DNA from: Marifrigoribacter sp047730175
GTDB taxonomy: Bacteria > Bacteroidota > Bacteroidia > Flavobacteriales > Flavobacteriaceae
DNA: 64,000 nucleotides
Reading direction: 5' to 3'
Assembly: GCF_047730175.1 (NCBI RefSeq)
Contig: NZ_CP159833.1
Location: 806,001 to 870,000, forward strand
In this document: piece by piece, positions 9,442-19,184 of the stretch
Layout: each line of letters begins with the position of its first letter
Numbering within the stretch: the stretch's first letter is position 1
Notes under the pieces: model-generated
Databases searched by the model: none
Told to the model about the DNA's origin: nothing
Seen by the model: only the letters and a program-made list of their open reading frames with translations
Translations under genes and position numbers: made by a program

Positions 9442-12400
9442 TTATCTTTTTAAGGTAAAATGTCCTTTAAATTCTTTTTGTATGTCGTCTTCAGTGTATT
9501 CCACTCTGAACCAGTAATCACTCGATGGTAATGGATTGCCATTATACGTTCCATCCCATCCCTCTCCAAGAGGACTGATCTGTTTAAGTAATTTTCCAAA
9601 CCTGTCAAATATATAAATTTTTGCCGTAGGATCACCCGTTGCGATTCCAATGATATTCCAAGTATCGTGATATCCATCTTGATTTGGTGTCACAAACCTA
9701 GGATAATCAATCACACTTACCTCGATCTCTACACTTCCACATCCATTAACATCCTGTATCGTTACTACATGTAACCCTGGTAATACATCGATAAATACAT
9801 CGCCCTCTTGGAACACTCCATCATCCAACTGGAAGACATAGTCTCCCAAGCCTTCTACCGTTACATGGATCACATGAGTGCCCGTATAGGTATCGGTAAC
9901 TCCCGAACTATCCGTATGGATTACTTCATTAATAGCAAAAGCTCCACTTACCACCTCCGCACTATACACAAGTGGTGGTGAGGATAACGTAACTAACGTA
10001 TCTGCACTATTACTACAACCCGTCGCACGCTCTGTTACCGTAACACTATACTCTCCACCTGCTAAGGCTACCAACGATGCACCGATCTCTCCAAACATTT
10101 CTACACTATCATAATACCAAACAAAGGTATATAAATTTGCATCTAAACCAGTATCAATCACAGGGGGAGAATCTGCTCCATCTTCCTGCTGAATAGGATT
10201 ACCTAAGACATCAACACATAAACGGTAACTACCATCTATTACAATGGTTGGTAACTCCTCTACCTTTAAAATCACCTCCACGATAGCATGACACCAGATA
10301 TCATCTGTTGTCGTATTGGACGTATTAGTAACTCTTGCGTAGATAATCTGTGGATTAATCACATTGGTATAGGTATCTCCAATATCTGTCATTGTTTCTC
10401 CTGCCTCTGCCAATTCCAAAGTCTCATAAAATTTAAGTACAAATATCGCCGGATCTTGTCCGTCTAAGATCTCCTGACGAATATCAATACCACTTATATT
10501 AGCACTGAAATCTTGCATGTCAAATGTCGCAATACCATCATTATCGCCCTGATCATCACAAATAGCATAAGGATCTGATGGCATAACGGCTGATGCGCCC
10601 TCTTGGACCACCAATATAAAATCCTGCATTGTTATATAACAACCCGTGACTGTGTTTAATATCCCTATATAAATCGGAGTTTCGGTCGTATCATAAAAAT
10701 AAGGCGTCACTGATGATACCCAATTCAACATATTCTGAGCATCGGTAAAGTCTTCAAAATACAATACATCAAATATCGATGGATCCTGACCGTTTAATAC
10801 CTCCCCGTTCTTACTATCTAAGATAATAGAGTTGGTACCCACAAATGGTAACTGACAATCTATCTCATCTGAAACATCTGCCGTAGCATCTGGTAATGGG
10901 TTTACTAGTAACTCCAATGGAATCACTGTATAACATCCTGTGCCCGTTGCAGGGGCTATATCATCATAGGTAGCTCTAATCCAAATCGTTTGGCTAAAAG
11001 CCTCTTCATTGATATAAGGACTCACTATCTGATCTATTGGATCTCCAATAATCGCTTGGGCCTCTGTTAGGTAATAACGAACAACTACCCCAGCCTCCCC
11101 ATTGATAATATCTATATCCAAATCTGTTAATATAAACTCCGTAATACCATCATCTGGTATATCCTCATCACAAGCCTCAAAAGGATCCTGTGCTACAGGT
11201 GATGGATTATTAAGTACCGTTAAAGTTAACAGGTCCCTAGCCTCACAGCCCTCTGCACTAAAGATACTTACATATAGCGTTTGAGGCGTACTGGTATTCT
11301 GATACGCTGTATCGGGGATGATAGGATTGTTAGTATCCTGATCCACTTGAGTTTCATAATAATATACAGACAAGGTCGTGTTCCCTAAAGTAATAGCATC
11401 ATTATTCAAGGCTAAATTAAACGTTGATATCTCATCGGTTCCTGTACTGCCATTTAGAAGGTCATCACAATTATCCATATTAAAAGGTCCCGTACCTAGG
11501 GTTGGCATCACACCAACAATCAATTCAAAAGAAGTAATACGAGTACATCCTGTCTCCAGGTTCTCTATGCGGACCCAGATCGTCTGGCCAGAACTACTAT
11601 AATTTATCGCATTGGCAATCGCATTGGCATTGGCAATAGCATCTGGCTCGCTCATGTGATAGGTAACGGGTGAAAAATCCAATGGATCTTGAGTCCCAAT
11701 AACAAAAGAAGTGTTCTGCGTTAAATCAAAGACAGCAATACCATCTCCATTGTCATCACACTCTGTTAAATCTCCAAAATCATCCGTAGGTTGATCAGGT
11801 AATTGCGCCACAATAATTGCTAACTCAATAATGGTATAACATCCTGTTACGGAATTAATCACTCTTGCCCATACACTATCGTTAAATGGGTCGTCATTCT
11901 CATAAGGAATAGGCAATACATCGGTGTTATCTCCTTGCTCTGCTAATTCTTGTGTACCATAGTAATCCACCACTATATTTGGTTCCCCATCGATAATCTC
12001 TAGGTCCATATCTGATAAGGTAAATTCAGCAAAACCATCATTGTCATCATCACAAGCTGTTAAAGGGGCTACAACTCCTGGAGTTGGATTAGGAAGTACC
12101 AGAAGGGTTAGCTCGGTCTCTATCACACAACCCTCTACACTAAATACACTTACATATAAGGTCTGAGGCGTACTGGTATTCTGATACGCTGTCCCTGGTG
12201 TTATAAAGTTGTTGGCTGTCTGATCTGCTAGTGTCTCATAGTAAAAAACAGATAAACTTAGGTCTCCCAAGGTGATCGCTATATCATTGAGGGTTAAATC
12301 AAAGGTCGAGGTCTCATCAGTACCCGTACTGCCATTTAACTCATCATCACAAAGCTCCCTAGTAAAAGGTCCCGGTCCAATAGCTGGTAACACACCTACA

Positions 12401-15400
12401 ATCAATTCAAAAGTACTAATGCGGATACATTCAGTGGCTATATTCTCTATACGTACCCAAATGGTCTGTCCGCCACTACTATAAGCCCCTGGAGTTAATA
12501 TCTCATTGGCGGGCAAATCTGCATCTGCCTGGCTAGTATAATAGGTTACAGGTAGAAAATCTGAAGGATCTTGAATTCCAATCACAAAGGAAGTATTGAT
12601 TGTTAAATCAAATAAAGCAATACCATCTCCATTGTCATCACACTGACTTAAATCTCCAAAATCATCCGTAGGTACATCTGGTAATGGATTTACAACTAGT
12701 AGTAATTCAATCACTGTAAAACATCCTGTAGTATTATTCTCAACTCTAGCCCATACACTATCATTAAATGGATTATCATTTAAATAAGGATTTGGTAATA
12801 TATTTAATATATCGCCCTCTCTGGCCAATATCTCATTCCCATAATAGGCGATACTCACATCAGGCTCTGTGCCCATAATCTCAGTATCCTTCAAGCTTAA
12901 ATCGAACAGCGAAAAGCCATCATTGTCATCATCACAAACCTCCAATGGTGTTGGAGTCACTGGCGTAGGATTTGGCAAGACTCTAAGGGTTAATAATACC
13001 CTAACATTACATCCTAGCACATCCGTAACTCTAGCTATAACCGTCTGTTCATTGATCAGAGAATTTCTATAATCTGATGGAGTTACAATAGGATTATCAG
13101 CCGACTCATCAGCTGGACTCTCATACCAAGTAACTAGTAAAGTCGTATCGCCGCCCCTTATAAAAGCATCAAAACTCGTTAAATCAAAGGAACTAAAGCC
13201 GTCCGTAGAAGTACTCACTCCTGGAATCTCATCATCACAAACCTCATACCGGTCCGTTGGCTCTATTGCTCCAGGTAAAGCGTCTACTATTAAATCTAAG
13301 GGAACTATATTATAACAACCAAACCCTCCATTATTAGGATCCGTATTACTAACATTACCAACCACTAAAACATAAATAGTCTGGGCATTGGGTACCTGAT
13401 TCTGATAATTTAATGGAGCGACTATCGCTAAAGAAAAATCTGGTAAAGGACCTATAGCAACTTCACCAGCAGCTATCGCATCGGACTCTACTACATAATA
13501 ATAAAAATCCCAATCCAAAGCATCCAAACCGTCCAAAACTTCAGGCTCTACTTCTGATAAATCAAACTCCTCTAGTCCATCGCCCGGGTTATTTACATCA
13601 CACAGTCGTAAGGGCTCCGCAAGCTCAACAATCAAAGGACTATTGCGGACCTGAAGTTCTAAAACTATGACAGCAAAACAGCTGCTAGATATACTTTCAA
13701 CCCGTACATATACAACATCATTATAAGCAACATTATTATCATGGGGGCTACTCAGTGGTAAAAGGTTATTTTCAGCATTTATTTGCGTCTCATAATAGCT
13801 TACAGATAAATCTGGATCGCCTCCAGTAATATCTAAATCAGCATCAGTAAGTGTAAAAATGAAAAAGCCATCATTGTTATCATCACATTCGATTAATGGT
13901 AATGGACTATTTGGTATTGGTAATGAATCTACTTCAATTAGCACATTTTGTGAGCTATCAAAACAACTACTATTATCTACTTCTCCAAATCTAATATAAA
14001 TTGTTTCCGAAGGAGCCGTAACAGCATAAGGGGAAGCCAATGCCCCTATTCCTGCATCTGCATCTACTTGAGAACTATGATAAGTAATTATATATTCCAA
14101 TGGATCTTGCCCATTTAATACTTGAATATCAAAAACAGCTGAAAGATCAACTTCTTCATCTCCTGTATCATCTTGATCACATACCACATATGGATTTGGT
14201 GTAATAACACCTGCCGTTGGTAATGGATAGACTATTAAATCTAATGGAACTATATTATAACAACCAAACCCTCCATTGTTAGGGTTCGTGTTGGTCGCAT
14301 TACCTACTACTAAAATATAAACCGTCTGAGCATTAGGTACCTGACTCTGATATGCTAAAGGAGTTACAATCGCCAATGAAAAATCGGGCGTAGGACCTAT
14401 AGCTGCATCACCCGCTGCAATCGCATCGGCCTCTACTACATAATAATAAAAATCCCAGTCCAAAGCGTCCAAGCCGTCCAAAACTTCCGTCTCTACCAAA
14501 CTTAAATCAAATTCCTCAAGCCCATCGCCAGGATTATTAACATCACACAATCGTAATGGCTCCGCTGGAGCAACAATCAAAGGACTGTTGCGGACCTTCA
14601 ACTCTAATATCGTCGTGGAATAACAAGTACTACCTGAACTCTCTGCACGTACATACACCACATCGTTAAATGCGACATTGTTTGGATGAGGGCTGACTAA
14701 TGGTAAAACTCCATTATCCGCATTTAATTGGGTCTCATGATAGGTCAAGGTCAATAAAGGATCGCCCAAAGCAATATCTAAATCCAAATCCTCTAACTCA
14801 AACTCCGCAAAACCATCATTATCATCATCACAAACTACTGTTGGTAATGGATTTTGATTGATTAAGGGGAGATCTAAAAATTCAATAAAAATTTCGCCCT
14901 GTGCTTCACAACCATTTTGACCTCCGAAAGCAACAATTAATCGATATCTTCCTTCTTGAGTAACAAGTAGGTTTTGTGCAAGTTCTGGTGGAGCAAAAGG
15001 AACATATATCCCAGAACCAATTGGATCTTCAAATTGCCATTCATAAGTTGTCCCTGGAGGTGCTATAAATTCTGGTTCAATTAAATAAGTTTCACCTGCA
15101 CATATTGCAGTACCATCTGCTACGGTAAGATCATCTCCTAAATCTACACTTCCAATACTAAATGAACCTGCTTCTAAAAACACAGCTGAATCATAAGCGG
15201 TATCTTGTTCATCAGCAATAGCTAGTTGTATTGTATAAGGGTTCCCTGATATTACAGGACCCATTGCTGTCATTACAACGGTTTGACCATTAAAATCTAT
15301 AGCAGCAAGATTTTGATCATTAAAAGGTTGAAAATTATATTTATCAAAATATATTTCATTAATTGCTGGACAACCTCCAGGAACATTGGGATGTATATTT

Positions 15401-15954
15401 GTAGCTTCTATAGGAATATTAGTCCCTGGGATAACCGCTAAGTTTTGCACTATTCCCGTTATTTGATCTGTAAGTACAAACGCAAATGCATCAGAATATG
15501 TACATTCAAAGTTTTGATTATATTCTTCCGAAGCAAAAATAAAATTAAAGCTTATTTCATCTACAAAAGGAATAAAATCGAACTGAATTAGTGAAGCGTT
15601 ATTAGTATCTGTTGCTGTAGTATTATCTTCAATTACAGGACTTCCTGGCCATCCAATACCTCCATCACTATGAATTGTTAAGTTAGGTCCAGAAGCATTT
15701 GCTACATTTCCAGATGTTAAAATAACACCTGCGGCAAATGGAAAATCAGATCCATTAGCGTCGAAAGCTCCAATTCCATTAACATCTCCAAAATCGGTGC
15801 CAGTTCTTTCTCCAAAGTTTGATACAGCGGCACAAGAACTATCAATTAATATATCTTCAATTAATTGTTGAGTTGTAAGCGTCTCATCAATGGTAATCTG
15901 TGAATATCCGATTACTGAAAAAAGGAATACTAGGGCAAGTAATTTTTTTCTCAT
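9442..15954 (-). CDS. Giant SprB-like surface adhesin with choice-of-anchor L domain and type B T9SS sorting domain
   Basis: About 2170 residues. I place the start at the ATG at 15954 (MRKKLLALVFLF), because the frame extension to 15963 begins with TTG and adds nothing to the signal peptide. A choice-of-anchor L-type domain spans about residues 20-270 (NFIFASEEYNQNFECTYSDAF). It is followed by roughly sixteen repeated modules of 90-100 residues, most opening with CDDDNDGF or similar and closing near a second cysteine. The C-terminus (FVTPNQDGYHDTWNI, IYIFDRFGKLL, GTYNGNPLPSSDYWFRVEY) is the gliding motility-associated type B sorting domain. It should be exported through SprA and anchored with the downstream PorP/SprF protein. 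Acidic DxDxDG loops suggest calcium binding and paired cysteines suggest disulfides; both are inference. Two large internal duplications are listed separately. Confidence 0.93.
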   Translation of the reverse strand: MRKKLLALVFLFSVIGYSQITIDETLTTQQLIEDILIDSSCAAVSNFGERTGTDFGDVNGIGAFDANGSDFPFAAGVILTSGNVANASGPNLTIHSDGGIGWPGSPVIEDNTTATDTNNASLIQFDFIPFVDEISFNFIFASEEYNQNFECTYSDAFAFVLTDQITGIVQNLAVIPGTNIPIEATNIHPNVPGGCPAINEIYFDKYNFQPFNDQNLAAIDFNGQTVVMTAMGPVISGNPYTIQLAIADEQDTAYDSAVFLEAGSFSIGSVDLGDDLTVADGTAICAGETYLIEPEFIAPPGTTYEWQFEDPIGSGIYVPFAPPELAQNLLVTQEGRYRLIVAFGGQNGCEAQGEIFIEFLDLPLINQNPLPTVVCDDDNDGFAEFELEDLDLDIALGDPLLTLTYHETQLNADNGVLPLVSPHPNNVAFNDVVYVRAESSGSTCYSTTILELKVRNSPLIVAPAEPLRLCDVNNPGDGLEEFDLSLVETEVLDGLDALDWDFYYYVVEADAIAAGDAAIGPTPDFSLAIVTPLAYQSQVPNAQTVYILVVGNATNTNPNNGGFGCYNIVPLDLIVYPLPTAGVITPNPYVVCDQDDTGDEEVDLSAVFDIQVLNGQDPLEYIITYHSSQVDADAGIGALASPYAVTAPSETIYIRFGEVDNSSCFDSSQNVLIEVDSLPIPNSPLPLIECDDNNDGFFIFTLTDADLDITGGDPDLSVSYYETQINAENNLLPLSSPHDNNVAYNDVVYVRVESISSSCFAVIVLELQVRNSPLIVELAEPLRLCDVNNPGDGLEEFDLSEVEPEVLDGLDALDWDFYYYVVESDAIAAGEVAIGPLPDFSLAIVAPLNYQNQVPNAQTIYVLVVGNVSNTDPNNGGFGCYNIVPLDLIVDALPGAIEPTDRYEVCDDEIPGVSTSTDGFSSFDLTSFDAFIRGGDTTLLVTWYESPADESADNPIVTPSDYRNSLINEQTVIARVTDVLGCNVRVLLTLRVLPNPTPVTPTPLEVCDDDNDGFSLFDLSLKDTEIMGTEPDVSIAYYGNEILAREGDILNILPNPYLNDNPFNDSVWARVENNTTGCFTVIELLLVVNPLPDVPTDDFGDLSQCDDNGDGIALFDLTINTSFVIGIQDPSDFLPVTYYTSQADADLPANEILTPGAYSSGGQTIWVRIENIATECIRISTFELIVGVLPAIGPGPFTRELCDDELNGSTGTDETSTFDLTLNDIAITLGDLSLSVFYYETLADQTANNFITPGTAYQNTSTPQTLYVSVFSVEGCVIETELTLLVLPNPTPGVVAPLTACDDDNDGFAEFTLSDMDLEIIDGEPNIVVDYYGTQELAEQGDNTDVLPIPYENDDPFNDSVWARVINSVTGCYTIIELAIIVAQLPDQPTDDFGDLTECDDNGDGIAVFDLTQNTSFVIGTQDPLDFSPVTYHMSEPDAIANANAIANAINYSSSGQTIWVRIENLETGCTRITSFELIVGVMPTLGTGPFNMDNCDDLLNGSTGTDEISTFNLALNNDAITLGNTTLSVYYYETQVDQDTNNPIIPDTAYQNTSTPQTLYVSIFSAEGCEARDLLTLTVLNNPSPVAQDPFEACDEDIPDDGITEFILTDLDIDIINGEAGVVVRYYLTEAQAIIGDPIDQIVSPYINEEAFSQTIWIRATYDDIAPATGTGCYTVIPLELLVNPLPDATADVSDEIDCQLPFVGTNSIILDSKNGEVLNGQDPSIFDVLYFEDFTDAQNMLNWVSSVTPYFYDTTETPIYIGILNTVTGCYITMQDFILVVQEGASAVMPSDPYAICDDQGDNDGIATFDMQDFSANISGIDIRQEILDGQDPAIFVLKFYETLELAEAGETMTDIGDTYTNVINPQIIYARVTNTSNTTTDDIWCHAIVEVILKVEELPTIVIDGSYRLCVDVLGNPIQQEDGADSPPVIDTGLDANLYTFVWYYDSVEMFGEIGASLVALAGGEYSVTVTERATGCSNSADTLVTLSSPPLVYSAEVVSGAFAINEVIHTDSSGVTDTYTGTHVIHVTVEGLGDYVFQLDDGVFQEGDVFIDVLPGLHVVTIQDVNGCGSVEIEVSVIDYPRFVTPNQDGYHDTWNIIGIATGDPTAKIYIFDRFGKLLKQISPLGEGWDGTYNGNPLPSSDYWFRVEYTEDDIQKEFKGHFTLKR
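11200..12964 (-). repeat. Tandem 882-bp duplication inside the adhesin gene
   Basis: Two adjacent copies of an ~294-residue block (about 11200-12082 and 12083-12964) share long nearly identical stretches at a constant offset of 882 bases. Examples are the GAGGCGTACTGGTATTC string at 11283 and 12165, the CCGTACTGCCATTTA region near 11442 and 12324, and TCTCCAAAATCATCCGTAGG at 11771 and 12653. Each block holds three cysteine-bearing modules (CDDDNDGF, CDDNGDG, CDDxLNGSTGTDE types). Confidence 0.88.
13281..14585 (-). repeat. Pair of near-identical ~360-bp segments 945 bp apart inside the adhesin gene
   Basis: Segments at about 13281-13640 and 14226-14585 encode nearly the same ~120-residue module (ALDWDFYYYVVE, NNGGFGCYNIVPLDL). 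DNA identity is visible at a constant 945-base offset: GGAACTATATTATAACAACC occurs at 13301 and 14246, and the matching TCCTC...CCATCGCC tracts at 13569 and 14514. Confidence 0.87.
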
Positions 15955-15972
15955 AGCAAGCAATTAAGATTT

Positions 15973-15980
15973 CAAATATA
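15973..15980 (-). promoter_or_regulatory. Candidate -7 box for the adhesin-porP operon
   Basis: TATATTTG on the minus strand matches the Bacteroidota -7 consensus TAnnTTTG and lies 18 bases before the ATG at 15954. No TTG is found at the expected -33 distance, so support is weak; such boxes occur by chance in AT-rich DNA. Confidence 0.35.
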
Positions 15981-16012
15981 TTGAATACATTGGTTTTCTT
16001 TTCATATTTTTG
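15981..16012 (+). promoter_or_regulatory. Candidate promoter of the Nfu gene
   Basis: TTG at 15981-15983, a 21-base spacer and TATTTTTG at 16005-16012 fit the flavobacterial consensus TTG-N(17-23)-TAnnTTTG. The box ends 14 bases before the ATG at 16027, predicting a very short leader. It is back-to-back with the candidate adhesin promoter. Confidence 0.5.
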
Positions 16013-16026
16013 TAAAAAAATTAGAC

Positions 16027-16926
16027 ATGCCTCAATTTAACATATCTGTACAACCCACTAATAATGAAAATATTGTAAAATTTGTTGCAAACTCTTTTTT
16101 AGTGCAAACTAAAAGCTTTGAATTTAACAATATAGATGAATGTCAAAATAGCCCTTTAGCGCAGCAGTTATTTCATCTTCCTTTTGTAAAAACAGTTTAT
16201 ATCTCTCAAAACTTTATAGCCATTGAAAAGTTTAATATTGTTAATTGGGAAGAGGTTCAAGAAGAAGTTGCTTCAAATATTGTCGATTATTTAAATTCTG
16301 GTGAATTAGTTATAATTGAAAACAGTTTAGAAACAAAAAACCCTACCACTGTATATGCTGAAAGCACACCAAATCCTTCAGTGATGAAGTTTGTTGCAAA
16401 TAAAGCATTAACCTCTAACACTTTTGAGTTTAAAAATATCGAAGAAGCTAAACATTCTCCTTTAGCAAGTGAATTGTTTAATTTTACATTCATTAAGGAA
16501 ATTTTTATTAGTGCTAATTATATTTCAATATCAAAAGTTGAAGAAGTTGAATGGCAGTTAATAACTAATGAATTAAGGGAGTTTATTAAGAATTATATTG
16601 AAAATGGAAAACCTATTTTTTTAGATACTATCCTTCAACAGGAGTCTTCTACTAATAGTACTTCAGAAAAAAAGACAGCCTATACCGATATTGAAGAGGA
16701 AATTATAAGTATTTTAAATGAATATGTTAAGCCTGCTGTAGAAAGTGATGGTGGAAACATTGCATTTGATTCATTTAATGAAGAAACTAAAACAGTTCGA
16801 GTGTTATTACAAGGTGCCTGTAGCGGTTGTCCTTCCTCTACTATTACCCTTAAAAGTGGAATTGAAACAATGCTTATAGAAATGCTTGATGGAAAAGTCA
16901 CTACAGTAGAAGCTATTAACGGATAG
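16027..16926 (+). CDS. Nfu-type iron-sulfur cluster carrier with duplicated N-terminal domain
   Basis: 299 residues without a signal peptide. The C-terminal NifU/Nfu domain (about 220-299) holds GACSGCPSS with Cys265 and Cys268, the CxxC that binds a [4Fe-4S] cluster at a dimer interface. Upstream are two copies of the Nfu N-terminal domain: about 8-95 (NIVKFVANSFL, NSPLAQQLFHLPFVKTVYIS) and about 110-198 (SVMKFVANKAL, HSPLASELFNFTFIKEIFIS). The protein should carry clusters from a scaffold to apo-enzymes in the cytoplasm. ActB and QueG elsewhere in the window need such clusters, but no SUF genes are adjacent. Transcription diverges from the adhesin gene, and a terminator follows. Confidence 0.93.
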   Translation: MPQFNISVQPTNNENIVKFVANSFLVQTKSFEFNNIDECQNSPLAQQLFHLPFVKTVYISQNFIAIEKFNIVNWEEVQEEVASNIVDYLNSGELVIIENSLETKNPTTVYAESTPNPSVMKFVANKALTSNTFEFKNIEEAKHSPLASELFNFTFIKEIFISANYISISKVEEVEWQLITNELREFIKNYIENGKPIFLDTILQQESSTNSTSEKKTAYTDIEEEIISILNEYVKPAVESDGGNIAFDSFNEETKTVRVLLQGACSGCPSSTITLKSGIETMLIEMLDGKVTTVEAING

Positions 16927-17010
16927 TATTATTACTGAATTTCTTGTAAATGTTAAGATTACTTTTGAAGTAAAATAACGGTAACGAATCAAATACTAAA
17001 TTAACTATTC

Positions 17011-17046
17011 AAATACGTTTTTGAAATTTCAAAAGCGTATTTTTGT
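17011..17046 (+). terminator. Terminator after the Nfu gene
   Basis: A 32-base near-perfect palindrome (17011-17042, AAATACG...CGTATTT with inner TTTTGAAA/TTTCAAAA and one G-U wobble) followed by T-rich sequence. It ends about 20 bases before the next start codon. Confidence 0.75.
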
Positions 17047-17063
17047 TTCTATACTTAATCTTT

Positions 17064-19184
17064 ATGCGTACAATTCTTTCATTATTATTTTTCGTTTTAT
17101 TTTTTTACTCTTGTAACACTTCAAAAAAAGAAATCGTGGAATCTCATCAATATACCAATGACTTAATTCATGAATCTAGCCCTTATTTAATACAACATGC
17201 CCATAATCCTGTTAACTGGAAAGCATGGAATGAAACTACGCTTGAACAAGCTAAAAAAGAAAAAAAACTTATTATTATTAGCATTGGGTACTCAGCTTGT
17301 CACTGGTGTCATGTTATGGAAAAAGAAAGTTTTGAAGACTCTTCTGTTGCTGCAGTTATGAATGCAGAATTTATAAATATAAAGGTAGATCGGGAAGAAC
17401 GTCCTGATGTGGACCAAATATATATCAACGCTGTACAATTAATGACTGGAAGTGCTGGCTGGCCTCTTAATGTTATTACATTACCTGACGGAAGACCTGT
17501 TTGGGGAGGCACCTATTTTAGAAAAAAAGATTGGATCAATGCATTAGAAAGTATGCAAGAAGTTTATAATAAAGATCCTCAAAAGTTAATAGATTATGCA
17601 GATCGGCTGGAGGAAGGTATAAAAAGCATGGATTTGATTACTCTAAATACAGAAGACGTTGATATTACAAATTATCCTTTGAATACTAGTTTATCTACTT
17701 GGAAAAAAAGTTTTGATCATAAACATGGAGGCTATAATAGAACCCCAAAATTTATGATGCCTAATAATTTTGAGTATTTATTAAGACATGCAAACCAAAA
17801 TAATGATAGAGAACTATTGGATCATGTTTTGTTGACGCTAGACAAGATTGCTTACGGAGGCATTTACGATCATATTGGCGGTGGATTTTCTCGATATAGT
17901 ACAGATATTAATTGGCATATTCCACATTTTGAGAAAATGCTATATGACAATGCCCAAATGGTAAGCTTATATAGCCATGCCTATATGATTACTAAGAAAC
18001 CATTATACAAACAAGTTGTTTTTGAAACACTAGCATTTATTGAAAGAGAAATGACACAGAAAGACGGTGCTTTCTACTCTTCTTTAGACGCATCTAGCGA
18101 AACGATTCACGGAGAAATAGAAGAAGGTGCTTATTATACCTACACTAAAGATGAATTAAAAACTTTGTTAGGTGAAGATTTTTCACTTTTTTCAGAATAC
18201 TATAATGTTAATAATTATGGGAAATGGGAAAAAGATAGTTATGTCTTGATTAGAAAGAAAAATGACATTGAAATTTCTGAAGAATTTTCAATTTCCTTAG
18301 AAGATATTCAGAAAAAGAAACAAGCATGGAAAGACATTTTACTTTCCTATAGAAATAAAAGACCCTTACCAAGATTAGATGATAAAACCCTAACCTCTTG
18401 GAATGGATTAATGATTAAAGGCTATGTAGAAGCTTATAAGGCTTTTCAGAAAAAAGAATATTTAGATGCGGCATTAAAAAATGCACATTTTATTGCAAAT
18501 CAACAACTACAAAGTTCTGGAGCATTGTTTCATACCTTTATAGATGGCGAAAGTTCTATTAATGGTTATTTAGAAGACTATGCTGCTGTTATTGAGGCAT
18601 ATCTTGTATTACATGAAGTTACCTTAGATCAACAATGGATTGAAAAAGCTAAGACTCTTACTGAATATTCATTTACTTATTTTTTCGATGTTGAAAAAAG
18701 TATGTTTTATTTTACATCGACAGAGGATCAAAAATTAGTGACAAGAAATATAGAATATAGAGATAATGTAATAGCGGCTTCTAACTCAATCATGGCGAAA
18801 AACTTATATGTACTTTCTCATCATTTTGACAATCAGAAATATGAAGAAACTGCTCGGCAAATGTTGAAAAATATTCTTTCAGAAATGGAAAACTATCCTA
18901 GTGGGTTTTCAAACTGGTTAGACTTATTAGCAAATTACCAATCCAAATATTATGAAATAGTAGTGGTTGGTAAAAATGCTATTGCAAAAACTTCAGAAAT
19001 TAATACTCTTTATATTCCAAATAAATTAGTCGCTGGAAGTATTTCAGAAAACAACAATCTTCCGCTTTTAAATCTTCGCTTTGTCGAAGATGAAACATTA
19101 ATTTACGTTTGTGTTAATAACACTTGTAAATTACCTGTAAGTGAAACAAATAAGGCTATAGAACCTTTAAAAAAATACAAATGA
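17064..19184 (+). CDS. Thioredoxin-domain lipoprotein of the DUF255/YyaL (SPATA20-like) family
   Basis: About 706 residues from the ATG at 17064; the frame also reaches a TTG at 17043, but the ATG gives the clean lipoprotein signal MRTILSLLFF...FYSC with lipid-anchored Cys17. The thioredoxin-like DUF255 domain follows (about 33-190) with ESSPYLIQHAHNPVNW and the ACHWCHVME active-site motif (Cys79, Cys82). The rest resembles an (alpha/alpha)6 glycoside-hydrolase-like toroid (PKFMMPNNFEYLLRH, DNAQMVSLYSHAY, SWNGLMIKGYVEAY). The family is widespread but its reaction is not established. Most homologues are cytoplasmic, so the lipoprotein signal points to an envelope version. Its stop overlaps the next start as ATGA, coupling it to the first member of a secreted paralog family. 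Confidence 0.9.
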   Translation: MRTILSLLFFVLFFYSCNTSKKEIVESHQYTNDLIHESSPYLIQHAHNPVNWKAWNETTLEQAKKEKKLIIISIGYSACHWCHVMEKESFEDSSVAAVMNAEFINIKVDREERPDVDQIYINAVQLMTGSAGWPLNVITLPDGRPVWGGTYFRKKDWINALESMQEVYNKDPQKLIDYADRLEEGIKSMDLITLNTEDVDITNYPLNTSLSTWKKSFDHKHGGYNRTPKFMMPNNFEYLLRHANQNNDRELLDHVLLTLDKIAYGGIYDHIGGGFSRYSTDINWHIPHFEKMLYDNAQMVSLYSHAYMITKKPLYKQVVFETLAFIEREMTQKDGAFYSSLDASSETIHGEIEEGAYYTYTKDELKTLLGEDFSLFSEYYNVNNYGKWEKDSYVLIRKKNDIEISEEFSISLEDIQKKKQAWKDILLSYRNKRPLPRLDDKTLTSWNGLMIKGYVEAYKAFQKKEYLDAALKNAHFIANQQLQSSGALFHTFIDGESSINGYLEDYAAVIEAYLVLHEVTLDQQWIEKAKTLTEYSFTYFFDVEKSMFYFTSTEDQKLVTRNIEYRDNVIAASNSIMAKNLYVLSHHFDNQKYEETARQMLKNILSEMENYPSGFSNWLDLLANYQSKYYEIVVVGKNAIAKTSEINTLYIPNKLVAGSISENNNLPLLNLRFVEDETLIYVCVNNTCKLPVSETNKAIEPLKKYK

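Noticed and set aside
11102..13072. Several plus-strand frames and regular repeats in the adhesin gene that could suggest small genes or a CRISPR-like array
   Set aside because: The repeats are long, coding and in phase with the adhesin protein modules; there are no short identical repeats with unique spacers.
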